A DNA stretch of 64,000 nucleotides, taken from Podarcis raffonei. Its lineage: Eukaryota > Chordata > Lepidosauria > Squamata > Lacertidae. This document shows positions 27,676 through 39,540 of this stretch, one piece after another (positions within the stretch are counted from its first letter, which is position 1; every line of letters begins with the position of its first letter). The notes beneath the pieces are model-generated. The model did not search any database, was not told where the DNA came from, and saw nothing but the letters and a program-made list of their open reading frames with translations. The DNA is taken from positions 49,106,001-49,170,000 of the forward strand of contig NC_070614.1 of the NCBI RefSeq assembly GCF_027172205.1, read 5' to 3'. The position numbers and the translations under genes are program-made.

Positions 27676-27907
27676 CAGGGGTCAGCAACCTTTTTCAGCC
27701 GTGGGCCTGTCCACCGTCCCTCAGACCATGTGGTAGGCTGGACTATATTTTTTTAAAAAAATAATGAACAAATTTCTATTCCCCACAAATAACCCAGAGA
27801 TGCATTTTAAATAAAAGGACACATTCTACTCATGTAAAAACACGTGGGCCGGATTGAGAAGGCCAATGGGCCGCATCCGGCCCCTGGGCCTTAGGTTGCC
27901 TACCCCG
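27676..27907. mobile_element. hAT MITE (CAGGGGTCAGCAACC ends)
   Basis: The ends caggggtcagcaacctt and aggttgcctacccc are inverse copies in the Charlie-like style. The flanks atgtagat and gtgtagat agree at 7 of 8 positions. It includes gggccggattgagaaggc near the right end. Confidence 0.75.
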
Positions 27908-27914
27908 GTGTAGA

Positions 27915-28210
27915 TTATACAATCATAGAGTTGGGAGGGACCCTGTGGGTCATCTAGTCCAACCCCCTGCAATGCAGCCATCTCATGCGAGGATTTGAAC
28001 CTTCAGCCTTGGCATTATCAGCACCAAGGGATTGTGCTGGTAGAGCATCCGCTTTGCAGGCAGAAGGTTGCAGGTGAAATCCCCAATGGCATCACTGAGG
28101 AGGGCTGGGAGAGACACCTGACTGCAGCCTTGGAGAAATGCTGCCAGTCAGTGCAGGCAATACTAGCTAGACCAGTGGTGTGACTCTAGCGCAAGGCAGC
28201 TTTCTATTCT
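27915..28210. repeat. CR1 tail (antisense) beside a tRNA-derived SINE (sense)
   Basis: atcatagagttgggagggac and catctagtccaaccccctgc form the antisense tail at 27920-27985. ctggtagagcatccgctttg and gctgccagtcagtgcaggca form a SINE at about 28030-28205. Confidence 0.55.
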
Positions 28211-29540
28211 CCTATAATTCCAAGGCACCAAAGTTGAGTTTCCTTCCCTGCCCTCAGAGGAGCCCCAAGTCGTCCCCTGCTTCCTGCAACTGGAGACCAA
28301 GAGTGAAAAACTCGACCCTGGAGGGCCTCTGAACATGTACAGAGTTCTCTCCCTTCGCCTGCGAGTTGCCACAAAAAATCTCTCTGTGTGTTCCAAGCTA
28401 CAAGGGTGTGACTACAAGGGGAAGTATCGTTCCTTTCAGAGACTGATCTCTTTCACGGGCCTAAAACTAGGTGAGGCCTGGCTCAAACTTGCCCAACTTT
28501 TCATGCCCCATCTCACGTCTTTCTCTCAGTTTTGTGGGCTGGCTTGCCCCCTTCTGCCCACCGGCCCTGCGGACAACTATGGCGTTCACAACGCTATTTC
28601 CCAGAAGCCTCTGCGGCCTTGCATGGCACTGCAGGGCAAAACCCTCGGACCTCATTGCGGCGTGATCGGTTCGAGACCAAGCCCTGTGGAGAAGGAGGAG
28701 TATGCTGATTTATCTTTCCCCAAGGGACAACTTATGTGGCTTTCCCAATATGGTTGGGCTCCGAAATCCAGCCGTCCCCAGCCAGCAGGTCAATCGATGG
28801 TGGGGGATTGTGGGAGCTGAAGCCCAGGAGGGGGTGGGTGCCAGAAAATGGCTTGAACTTTGAGACTTTTGCATTTTTAAAAAAGTGCTCTGGCGCGGAG
28901 CTACAGTCCTTTTGCCGTACAACCTAGAGGGTCTCCCTGTTCCCCCACCAGCAACCCTTGCTCTAAGAAGCGGCGGTTTCCTCCCAAGTATTTTAAAAGG
29001 GTGTCAGAAAGAAGACGGAGAGTATGCCGTATCTGCTGAGGGCGAGGATAAGAAGAAACAATTTTAAATTACAGGAAGGCGCATTTAAGATCTGAGAGAT
29101 CTGAGGGCTGGGGAGAGGCAGGATGGAAAAGCCCCCCTTTCTAATTTCAAAAGCAGATCAGCGTGGAGCAACCGACTTGGGGAGGGCAGGCGGGGAGAGA
29201 TAGGATTTTCACCGTTGCAGGTTTCTCAAGAAGCCAGCAAGGCACAAAAGCTCAGGTCTAAGCTTCTAGTCAGCACCACATTTTCCCAGAGGCAACTTGC
29301 CCTGTCCCACAACAACGACATCTCCTCCCTTCGCTTTCCCCTCAGTGTTACCGATTCAGCCCAAAAGTTGCCTGAGCACCAGCCTCAGGTATCCATTTGA
29401 ACCTTTACAAAAGTAGGACTTGATTCCTTTCCTACCCCCTTCCAAATTTGCCGTTGTCTGTAATTTGAATATAAAGACCCAGCTCTCTTCACTCCTTTGT
29501 CCTGCATTAGTTGCATTCACACATGCAGGCACGTATCCTG
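28211..29540. other. Intergenic sequence, no gene recognised
   Basis: No coding similarity, RNA gene or named repeat was recognised, apart from a weak tgggagctgaagcccaggag palindrome-like remnant near 28800. Open frames overlap on both strands and show no family signature. Confidence 0.4.
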
Positions 29541-29548
29541 CCTATCAG

Positions 29549-29700
29549 GCGCCTAGCTCAGCCGGCAGAGCATGAGACTCACAATCTCAGGGTTGTGGAT
29601 TCGAGTCCCGTGTCAGGCAAAAGATTCCTGCATCACAGAGGGTTGGACTAGATGACCCGCGCGCCCCTTTCTTCCAATTCCGCGATTCTATGATTATATC
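29549..29700 (+). repeat. tRNA-derived SINE with CR1-like tail, sense
   Basis: gcgcctagctcagccggcag (A box), ggattcgagtccc (B box), then gattcctgcatcacagaggg and ttggactagatgaccc, a CR1-style tail. A clear example of a tRNA head fused to a LINE tail. Confidence 0.75.
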
Positions 29701-30807
29701 ACACAAATAACTCAAGAGGGTCTCAGAGGCCCTGCCGTTGCACGTGAAAAGACCCGCCGATTCCACTTTTTGTTCCCTGAGCCTGGCTAACAAACCCAGA
29801 GTAATGACCATTTGCAGGTTGCTACCACAGGTCAGAATTAGCTCCGGCAAAACACACATTTCAAGGGCGTCTGGGGTGCGTGTGGTAGCAGCACCCATTT
29901 CCCACCAGAAGAAGGTGGCTAATGAAATAAACATGCTAGGAAGCTGAAGGAGGCTCGTTTCCTACTTTTTACATTTCCCCAGGCAGGCATCTTAAGACAG
30001 ATGTCCGAAAGCAACCCCAAGCTGCATTAAAAAATAATAAAAAAACGTTAGCTTACAAGTGGGTCAAGTCAAATACATCTAAACTCCCTCCACGGGAGCC
30101 AAAAGCTGACCAGCCAACCACAAATCTGGGCAGTCAAACAGGCGCAGAGGCAGACCGTTGTAAAGTTTCCGTTTCATAAATTTTGGAACGCTTCCCAAGA
30201 TGTGTGCGATGTCCAGAGCCAGCCTCAGATATTTTGCCACCTGAGGCAAAACAGCTAAGCTGCTTCTCTCCCGCCCAGGCCTGGCAAGATTCAGGCCGGC
30301 AGATCCAAAATGGCGCTTAGTTCCTGCCGCCGAGCCGCTAAAATTATACCGCTGAGGGGTACATTTGGGACGGAAATTGCCCCAAAAAGACAAGCCCTCA
30401 AATTGTGTCCCGGTTCTGCCGCCTGAGGCGATGACTTTTGATCTGGCCCAGCCCAGGACAAACAGAAAGAAAACACAGAAATGGCTCTCTGGGATTCCTT
30501 TAGCAACACAAACCTCTTTTCGTTTGCACAACTGGGGTGGTTCAAACAACAGTATTCTTCACATACACCCCCCCAAAAAAACTATTTTCAATGTGCTTTT
30601 ATATGAAATGGCAGCTGTTATCTGTGTCAATGACTGAAGAAAGGGATGACAGAATAGTCAATACAGAATAAATATTAGCGATTTTGCGTATGAGAATATA
30701 TTTGAGGAAGCTGCCTCCTACCGAATGAAACTTATTTGTCCACTTTATCATGTTTAGCCTCCTCTGACTGGCCACGATCCACCATCCTGTTATTATTAAA
30801 TTTATTA

Positions 30808-30900
30808 TGATTATGTAACTGGAGACATCAGGGATCGAACCTTGGACTTTCTCCATGCGAAGCGAATGCTCTGCCAGTGAGCTACAGATCCCCATTTTGT
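30808..30900 (-). repeat. tRNA-derived SINE head, antisense
   Basis: The minus strand reads gtagctcactggcagagcat (A box) and aaggttcgatccctgatg (B box). Family as at 23280. Confidence 0.6.
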
Positions 30901-31089
30901 GGGGTTACAGGAAGGCACTCGCATGCTCAAATGTGCTAGGAGGTTTGAACTTCTGTGGGTACAATAGCTGGTTGTGGCTAATGACGGTTGAGGGGAAAGG
31001 CACTCTGCCAATGCTCAGAGCACACGCTGCCTTTTTATTATTTCCCCGCGTCCCAAGGCTAGATCCCAGCACTCCAAAATATCTCAAGC

Positions 31090-33235
31090 GTTAAGACCAG
31101 GTAATAATTCAAATTTTTGTTTGTTTAACAAGGATGCTGATAGCACCTTTTAGTCCTGGAATCTGTCACTTGCAAATTTTGTGAATGTGGCCCAGAAAGC
31201 AGCAAACAGGCAATTATGATGTTTCTTGTGATCAAATGTACATTCTTGTTTTCGCTTAACTTACTACAGATCTGGGAAGTGTTAAGACACCGGCTTGTTT
31301 TTGTTTTTAAAAAGGAGACAACACGGAAATGTGGATTCTAATAGGCACCAGGGAGTGTGATTATGGGATCAGGGGGTGGTACTTATTCCGGATTAATTAA
31401 TCCAGATTGAAAGACTGATCAATCTGATCTACACCCCTCATCTCCGTTAAGTTATTTTGAGCCTGCGCACCCACAGATAGTGTTAACCCTGCCTCCCTGT
31501 CCTTCAGAGAGTTGCCAACTGCTTCCCTGTTCCCCAGCTGCTGTGTTTTTGACGTTAAACCCATTGCACAGAAACGTAGCCTGCTAAAAAGCTTTTTTTC
31601 TGGCTTGGAGATCAGGAGATGAGAAAAGCTTTACCCTGCCTAATTTCTCCTCAGATCAGACGGCACAAGGGGCAAGGGCAGTATGATAAAGGTGGCAACT
31701 CTTCTAGGACATAAGGAAAGATGAACCTAAAAGACTAGGTCCCTGTTCATTCATGCCCCACTGATTTAAAAGTGCTTGCATTTCTTTCTTTTTTTTAATG
31801 CAAAAAGCAAAGAAAAGGGGAGCAGAGACATATATAAGTATCTCATTTATTACTTCGCCGTTTAAATGCCAATTTCCAGTAGCCTCTGTAACTGTAAATC
31901 TTGTATCCCAGATTTCCTAGATGCCATTAAAATAAATCAGGGGCTCCGAATGAGGCCCTAAGCTGGGACCAAGGCTGGTTGTGTTTGTTTTAATTCCCTG
32001 CTGCTTCCTCCTGAAAGTGATGCCCTCCTCCCCAGCCCTCTCCACCCCATCCCTTCCTTCATTTATTCCTTCTCCCCCTCCAGACAAGCTCTGTCTCTTC
32101 CCTCCCTCCCCCTCCCCTCCTGCCCAAATCTAAGCGGATTTTTTAGGATTAGTTATTCCCAGACCCTGGGAGAATAAACCCAGCAAATCTTATTTCACCT
32201 CGTCAGAAAATTGACTCCAAGAGAAAGCGGGGTGGGGGGTGGGGGTAATGCAGCCCTTAGTGGTGGGGAGGGAAATATAATGAGGAGGGGGCATGATGGA
32301 CCTGCGGTGGGGGTGCAGATTCCCCCTGAAACTAGAAGTCCAAAAAGATATTGGGTGGGTTTTGGGGTTGTCCTTTTGAGAAGCCACAAGCGAATTTGGT
32401 TTGAGTCAAACTGGGTGTAGATAATGTTGGGGGTGGCTGGGCCTCTGAAGTGCAGTTGGACAGGGTGGTCTTCTGGGGGACCCTGGCACCCCAGTTTTAC
32501 GATTCAGTGTGTTCCCAAAAATGAAAAACCTTTCAGTAGGTAGAGTGGGGCCAGAGTTAGGTCCGAAATGGAGACCTTGAAGTACTGATCAGGACCAAAG
32601 CTGGGATTTATTTATTTATTTGCGGTTTGTGGGGGGGAGAGGGAATTGGGTCTGAAATTGAATCTGAGGAGCAATAATCGAAAGTGGGAGGCCAGAACAT
32701 CAGGGGCTTGGCTTGCGAGGAAGAGGTCAAGGGCCCTGGGGAGTGAGCATGGCGACAGGTAATCCAGGAAGGAACAGGATTCATTTAAAGATCAGGGGGC
32801 AGCTTTCGGGGGCTGTGGGTCAGGAGGACCAAGGTGCATTGAGGAATGCAGAGGATTATTGGGGGGGGGGGAATAATGAGCTGAGACGGGAGACTGAGGG
32901 CAGAGCCACCCCAAATCTATAGCCACCCCATAGCCCTTGTGGGGTACCTACGACACTTGAAGAGGGGGTGAGCTGATGCTGATGTATAAATCTGGGGAGG
33001 GGGGGCTGTCATAAAATGCCTTGTAGGGGGTCTCTCCAGATCTGGGTGGATGTGGGGGGGGCTGTGGGTCAGGTTTCAGCAGTCCTCACCATAGCCCTCC
33101 CTCTCCTGGGAATCCTTGTGGGGCGGGAGGCTGAGTTGGTGGGGGTCCTGAATTATCTCCATCTCCCCCCCTCCCTCGGTCATGCCAGCAGGTGTCCCCC
33201 CCTTTTTCCAGCCTCCCAATGCCCCCCCAAATCCT
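31090..33235. other. Repeat-poor non-coding block, part 1
   Basis: No mobile element was recognised here, in contrast with everything before 31 kb. Words such as ggattaattaatccag (palindromic, 31395-31410) and attaaaataaatcaggggct hint at conserved regulatory DNA. There is no coding frame of substance. Confidence 0.35.
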
Positions 33236-33239
33236 TTCC

Positions 33240-34700
33240 CCCGCGCTGCAGTCTTAAGACTCCCGGGGTAGATTTACAACCCAGGGCTGCGTGAGTGAAA
33301 TTCCTAATGAGGCGCCTCGGAATCGCGGAATGAGACAGGCAGAAAGAAAGAAAGAGGGGAAGAGAAAACGGGGGGTTGGGGTGAGGGGGGGGAAGAGAGA
33401 GAGAAGGAGGGAGAGAAAGGCGAGAGCGCGTCTGTTTGGGGAAAGGGGGGGGGTCCCTCGCCGTCCCAGCCTCCCCTCCCAGACGGGAATCCCGCCAGCC
33501 ACAACATTTGTCACAATCAATACGGAATTCTCTCCGGAACGAAGGAACGAAAAAGCCCGGCGGACGGATGAGTGCGGGCGCCGCTGGCTCCCCATCGCTT
33601 TCCCCCCTCCTCGCTCCCGTCACGTCCCTAATCAAACTTTGATCCCCGACTCCCCCCGGGAATAGGAGGGGGGGAACACACACACACACACAGCTGGGGC
33701 TGGAAAGAAGGAATGAGAAAGTGGGAGGGACGGAGAAGTGCAGGATGGAACCGCCCCCCCACCCCAAATAGAATTCTACATATTTTGCCTTTTTATCAAT
33801 TAGTGATTCCCGCGCTCCTCCCATGCCCTGGAGCCGGGTCTAGAAACAGCCCCCTCCCCAAATAATATTATTATTAATAATAATAATAATATAACATTTG
33901 GGGGAAAGAATGGATAAAGATGGGGGAACTGAGCTCTTGTAGGGAAGTGGGGTGGGTTGTGGGGTTCGCCCGCACTCCGTCCCCCCCACGCCACCCCCAC
34001 ATTTTGCCACCCCCCTCTTCTTGTGGGTACCCTCTGGGGGCTCCACCCCTCTATCCTTCTTCTCCCTCTGCCTTCCCCCCACCCCAAAAGTGAAGGGAAC
34101 CTACCTGAGTCGCTGGGAGTCCTGGAAAAGGGGTTAAGGAAGGAGGGAAGGAGACAGAGATGTAGAAGGAAGGGGGGGAAGAGAGGGAGAGAGAGAAAGA
34201 GGAGGGAGGTAGAAGAGAAGAGAGAAAGAGAGAGAGAGAGAAGCAAAGGGCGAGAAGGAAGACGGGAGCGCAGCAGGACCAGCGACAGAGAGATGCAGGG
34301 ATGCTCCTTCTGCAGAGATGCTCGTCTGATCCTCCCCCCTCCCTCCCTCGTCTTTCTCAGCTACTACTCACTCGCCCCCCTCCCGCCAGGGTGGTCTGAG
34401 CAGAGGGAGAGAAATAATGGAGAGGAAGAGATAAGAGCCCCCCCCCGAAAAAAACAACTGAAAAGCGCGACCCCCCTCTGCCTGGCACTGCGACAATGTC
34501 TGCCCCCAAACCCTGACCCACAGAAACCCCCGACAGCCGTGCCACTGTCCCAGTCCTGGACCCCTAGAAGCCTTCGACTAAGACTCCCACCACCCCAATT
34601 TTCTGAACTCTCTTCAACCCCCACCCCAATAGAGGCGTCCTTCCTGGTCTAAAAGGTGTCTCTCTCCCCCCCACACAAGAATTGGGGGTCCTCAGTCCTG
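33240..34700. promoter_or_regulatory. CpG/GC-rich candidate promoter region of CDH24
   Basis: A GC-rich, CpG-containing block with poly-G and purine tracts, AT-rich islands (tcctaatgaggcgcctcgga, atcaaactttgatcc, tatcaattagtgattc) and no transposons. It lies upstream of CDH24 on its strand and includes the candidate first exon ending at 34105. Assigning it to CDH24 is inference. Confidence 0.4.
34105..34330 (-). other. CDH24: Candidate non-coding first exon of CDH24
   Basis: The minus strand shows a strong donor (CAG then gtaggt) at 34105, downstream of a GC-rich sequence without ATG-led signal peptide. Type II cadherins commonly have a non-coding first exon far upstream of the coding exon. 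The 5' edge is a guess. If right, the first intron runs from 34104 to about 21581. Confidence 0.3.
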
Positions 34701-34903
34701 ACTTGAAGACCCCTCCTCAGAATTGCTGGTATCCTTCCACTCTACTCCCCCCCCCAAAAAAAATCTCCTTTCCTGTCCCGGCACAAATCTAATTATTTAT
34801 TTCATTCCCCCATCTGCTACTCTTAAACTCTGCTGCCCCCCAATTGACTCTCAGAACCCCTCCCCAAAAGAGCCCCACAAACAGAGTGCCTGGTCCATAG
34901 TTT

Positions 34904-35048
34904 CAGTGGCGTAGCGTGGGGGTGCAGGGGGGGCCGGCCGCACCGGGCGCAACATCTGGGGATTAGGGTTAGGGGCGCAAATCCACAGGTTAGGGGGCGC
35001 AAATTACTTGACTTGCCCCGGGTGCTGACAACCCACGCTACGCCACTG
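34904..35048. mobile_element. hAT MITE (CAGTGGCGTAGCGTGGG ends)
   Basis: 145 bp with ends cagtggcgtagcgtggg and cccacgctacgccactg. The flanks catagttt and cattgttt agree at 7 of 8 positions. It carries gattagggttagggg, a telomere-like word. Second copy at 38902. Confidence 0.88.
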
Positions 35049-37900
35049 CATTGTTTATATCCAACCTTCAACTTTGCCCCCCACCCCAATATCTCACCCT
35101 ACAGGACTAGGTTCACCTCTACTTCTGACCCATGGAGACCGCTAATCCCCACATCAATTAACCTAACCTTAGTCCAGACCCATCATTTGGGACTTAATCC
35201 AGCATTCTTTACAAGACATTTTTCAATTCTGCCCCAATGCCTGCTGAGCCCCCCACAACCAGCATCTATACTCAAAACCAGCTCAAAATCCCATGTCACC
35301 CCCCCCCCCCATCTTGGCAAACTGGGGTGCCAGCCTCCAACTATAATGCTCCCTTGACTTGACACCACAGACCTCCAACGTGTGCTTCTCTTGAGGCAGG
35401 CTTAGAATCGGTTTTCAACATCCAGGAAAATGGGAACAAGCCGGACAAGAGTGCCTCTGAGCATGTGCAGAGTGTGCTCGGCCTTCCTCACTAGGTAACA
35501 ACCCCCAGACATAACATGTGGAGAGGTAAGCGGAGAGGGGGCTTCCGTGGCAAAACGGAAGGCCCCCTCCCCAGGTAGCCTTGAGCCCCAGCACCTCTTT
35601 GGAGATCTATCGAATGCAGGACAAGGTGTCTTGAACCCGAGCCCTGCTCCCAAGTCTTTCAGCTCTGCCTCCCAGCTCTGCCCCCAGCCTCTTCCCTCAG
35701 CCAGAATACCCCACCTGCTGCGTGCGAACCCCCCCACCCCACCCGAAATGAATTGTTTGGCTGCAATTGCATTTTAATGAGCTCTTGAATATTTTAAGGG
35801 ACTGGGAGAGGTGAGGGAGGCAGAAATTTGGCCTATTTGGGAGGGAGCGGGAGCCAAGGAAAAATGGCGGGGAGTTGGGAAGGGGGTGGGCACCCGTGAT
35901 GCTTGTGAACACCCCACCCGACCCCCACCCTCTCCTGCAGCCAGGATCTTGGAAAGCGGGGCTCCCAGAAACCTCCCCACCCCACATTTCTGCCCCCACC
36001 TCCTCAACCCATTCTCTTGTTCCCTGAATTATTCACGAGAAGGAAACTTTGTGAATTCCTAATGAGGGCTCATTTTTAAAAATTGATAGTGGGGCTTGCG
36101 CTCCCGCGGACTGCCAGGCAGAACGAAAGAGGGGGGTCCCTTGCCACCGCCCCCCCTTTGCCCAAATCCAGAAGAGGGGGAATCAGAGAACGGGATCGGC
36201 GTGGGAATGATGCAGGTCAACCATCAACACAGCTCAGAAGAAGGAATGAGGGAATTGGAGGCCCCCAACAAAAGTGGGGGAGAAGGGAGACTGGGGGTGT
36301 GCAGGATGGTTGAGGTGGAAGATTGGGCTATTTGTGGGTCAGGATTGGGGTTTGTGGTGCAGAGATGGGGCTTGAGGGATGTCCTTGTTATCTGGGGGGG
36401 CTTGAACTTTGGGGTGCTGCGTGGCCCAGGCCTGAAAGGCATATGGTGATTTGGGGGGGCCACAACGGCAGGGAGTGGGGTGGGGGCTGGGGGGCTCTGC
36501 GAGTCACGCTCGTGGAGGCCCAGCGAGGCTGCTGGCGTATTCATTATTGGTCTGCTTTTAACGATCGATTGAGGTTTAATTAACTGGCTGCGATTATTTG
36601 AGGGAATTTAAATAGCGTAATTAACCCGGCGGGGGAAACTGAGCTCTCTGCTGTTGAGGAAGGCTGAGGAAGAGGCTTCTGGACGGGGGTGGTGTGGACT
36701 GAGGGATGGGGGGAAAGGGGGGCAAACCCCAAATATTTGGAGAGGGCAAATCCATTTGGGGTGTGTGTGTTCAGAGCTGAATCAACCCATTTCCTGCCAG
36801 TGTTTGCAGTCTGGGAAAAATGGGGGTCATTTCGGTTCCTTCCTCACCACGGTTTTTTTGTGGGGGTCTTGTGGTCAAGCTCTACTTCCCCATAAGTGGA
36901 CTAAGAGGAAGAGCGTGTGTGAGAGAGAGAGATTAAATATATTAAGCAAAAGCCCTGAAGTTTAAAAAAGGGAGAAGACTTTTAAAAACCATTGTCAGCA
37001 CACCAGGCTGGTGCTAAAAGCCATCACCCCCCAGAAGTGTGGGGCTGGTGAGTGACTTATATGGAGGGCTGGGGACAAGTTTGAGGAGTTGCACTGGTCA
37101 GAGTAGAAAGGCAAATTTTGGGTGTAGGTCTTTCCAGGGGTGTTTAGGTGGTGAGAGTGGATCATGGCAGGGGGTCAGTGTCTATAGGTTAGGCCGAAGC
37201 CAGAAAAGGTCAAAGGGCAGTTTTGGTAGATATGACTAGACCAGTCTCCCATATAAAGGGGGCCATGGGTGGGGCAGGGGATCTAGGCTCTGGCATAGGC
37301 TGGCAACTGGGGAAGGGGTCAAGGAAAGGGTGGACATGCAGGTCCTTGGAAGTGGCCACGGGGTCAGGAGTCAAAGATCTGGCCGAGATGCAAGACGGGG
37401 ATTTTTTGGGCAGAGCCAATCCTGGCTTCCTCTGAGCCGAGAGCCGCCTTGCAACGCACAACAGCACAACCAGAGAAAGAGGTGAAGGAGAAAGGCGATA
37501 GCAGAGGAGAGATAAAAATAGACCCGCGAGGAGAAAGAGGACCCGGGGGAATCGCGTGGGAAAAGAGGAATCTTCCCCCCACATCCATCGCTGGCTGTCA
37601 CTCAACGCCTAACCGTTCCCACACCCCTCCGCTGAGGCAGGATCATGAGGGAGTCTCTCTCCGCCTCCGCTTGCCCCATAGCAAAGCCCTGACCCCCAAC
37701 CTTGGCTAGGGCAGCTATCACATCCAATCCCCGTGGCCTCGCGATGCGCACCGAGGCAGTTGCCTCCCAAGGACTTAGAGGACTCAGAAAGTGGACAGGC
37801 CCCACTCAGCACAAGTTTCCGCTGTGTGGAGAATAGCAGAAAAACAGAAGCAGAAACAAACAGGCAGCCTAGCCTGAGCTGAAGTGTTGTATAAGCTGTT
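35049..37900. other. Repeat-poor non-coding block, part 2
   Basis: GC-rich with AT-rich islands at 35760-35800 (gcattttaatgagctcttga), 36010-36090 (ttcctaatgagggctcattt) and 36530-36625 (gtttaattaactggctgcga, then aaatagcgtaattaaccc). No repeat or gene recognised. The islands look like homeodomain-site clusters and are candidate enhancers. Confidence 0.4.
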
Positions 37901-38454
37901 TTTTAACAAGACGTTTATTGATTTGTAATAGTATTTTTATACCGTTAGTTTGCTTTATGGAGGTTTTTTTTTATAGTTACAAGGCTCCTGGGACAGAGGA
38001 GAAAATGCAGGCTAAAAATATCTGAATTTGCCACCCTAAAACTCTTAAACCTTTGCTCAGATCTGCTCCTGCATTCCTTCCTTTCATCGGTTTTTTGTCA
38101 CCTCAACTCATATTTAGCTCTGCCACCAAGAGGACTAGAACCTTATGCAAAACAAAAGCTATGGTTCCCATGGCTGGATTCTGCTTCTTGTACCAATTTC
38201 GGCGCTTGCGTTTCGCAGAAGGCCAAGTAATCCACACAGGCCTGTGGGCAAGCTACGAAATATAATAAATAAATGAGGGGGTATATAATGGATAATAAGG
38301 AGAGGCTACCATGATCACTTCTGGCACTATCGAAATATATGATTGTGGCTGCCAGCATCAACGAATTTAAATACAAAGTGGGATCAGTTTGTGGCCTGTT
38401 AACATCAATATCCCATTAGAACCTCCATGTTCAGGTGCAACATATCTGTGAATA

Positions 38455-39540
38455 TAATCTACTGTGGATAAACAGCAGGAAGTGAGCTCTGCAAGTGCGG
38501 CTTTCTCTCACTTGAAGTGCAGAGTGTTTGAGGACCAGGACATTCGCAGGGAAACCAAAATGCTTGTTTACAAAGCTATTGTACTACCAACCTTACTATA
38601 TGCTTGTGAAATGTGGACCACTTCTAAATGCCATCTCCAACTCCTCGAAAGATTCCATCAATGGTGTCTCTGAAAAATTTTACACATCACTTGGGAAGAC
38701 AGGCGAACTAATATCATTGTACTGGAAGAAGAAAAGATCACCAGTGTTGAAGCAATGATTCTTCAACATCAACTTCGCTGGACTGGTCATGTTGTGCAGA
38801 TGCCTGATTATCGTCTTTCAAAGCAGCTACTCTATTCCGAACTTAAAAATGGAAAGCGTAATGCTGGTGGTCAACAAAAGAGGTTTAAAGAATGTCTCAA
38901 GCAGTGGCGTAGCGTGGGGGGTGCAGGGGGGGCCGGCCGCACCGGGCACAACATCTGGGGGTTAGGGTTAGGGGGCGCAAATTCATGGGTTAGGGGGCGC
39001 AAATTACTTGCCTTGCCCCGGGTGCTGACAATCCACGCTACGCCACTGGTCTCAAGGCAAATCTAAAAAAATGTAGTATAAACACTGACAGTTGGGAAAC
39101 ACTGGCCTGCGAGCGCTCCAGTTGGAGAACAGCCTTTACCAAAGGTGTCATGGGCTTTGAAGGCACTCAAAGGAAGGCATGTTTGGCAAATCCACACCGT
39201 GATCAACTCCCTCCCGGAAACCAATGTCCCCACTGTGGAAGGACATGTGGATCCAGAACTGGCCTCCACAATCACTTAAAACCGTGTTTATGGATGATAA
39301 TCTTACTCTTCTACGAGTGATAGCCAAAGAAGTTCCGAGACCACCACTGGCAGAGAATGGGGAAAATTCTGTATTGGCGGGCTTTTCTGTGACAAAATTT
39401 GTGCTTTTAATTCGATCTCTTACGCTCACGGTGTGTCTTGGGGGCTTCAGCAGTGGGGCTGGCTGGTAGAGAGGCAGAAAATAAAGGCTATCGCAACCGC
39501 AGTAGCGTACATACATGAGGGACGGCAGAAATCTTCAAAG
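38455..39540 (+). mobile_element. LINE fragment: C-terminal end of a reverse-transcriptase ORF
   Basis: The frames read TKMLVYKAIVLPTLLYACEM (end of the RT region), then LRWTGHVVQMPDYRLSKQLL, KNGKRNAGGQQKRFKECLK and NQCPHCGRTCGSRTGLHNHL, a C-terminal zinc-finger-like CxxC-H motif. The order is that of a non-LTR element; the clade (RTE, CR1/L2 or other) cannot be fixed by eye. It is frame-broken and is split by the hAT element at 38902-39048. Confidence 0.75.
38902..39048. mobile_element. hAT MITE inserted in the LINE, perfect duplication
   Basis: 147 bp, same family as 34904. Perfect 8-bp duplication gtctcaag at 38894-38901 and 39049-39056. It lies inside the LINE frame, so it arrived after the LINE. 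Confidence 0.92.

Noticed and set aside
29549-29622. Possible tRNA gene
   Set aside because: It has good A and B boxes but is followed by a CR1-like tail and is repeated in the window, so it is a SINE head. The acceptor stem does not pair cleanly.
33180-33824. 214-codon minus-strand open frame in the GC-rich block
   Set aside because: Composition-driven Pro/Ser/Leu-rich reading with open frames on both strands at once; no family signature and no flanking splice logic.
33957-34652. 231-codon plus-strand open frame
   Set aside because: Runs of Arg/Glu/Lys from GA repeats and Pro from C tracts; no coherent protein.
34960-34985. Interstitial telomere repeat
   Set aside because: Only one or two TTAGGG-like units, and both occurrences lie within copies of the same hAT MITE.
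38464-39290. Possible host gene with a C2H2-like zinc finger
   Set aside because: The text is that of the C-terminal part of a LINE reverse-transcriptase protein; it is frame-broken and carries a transposon.
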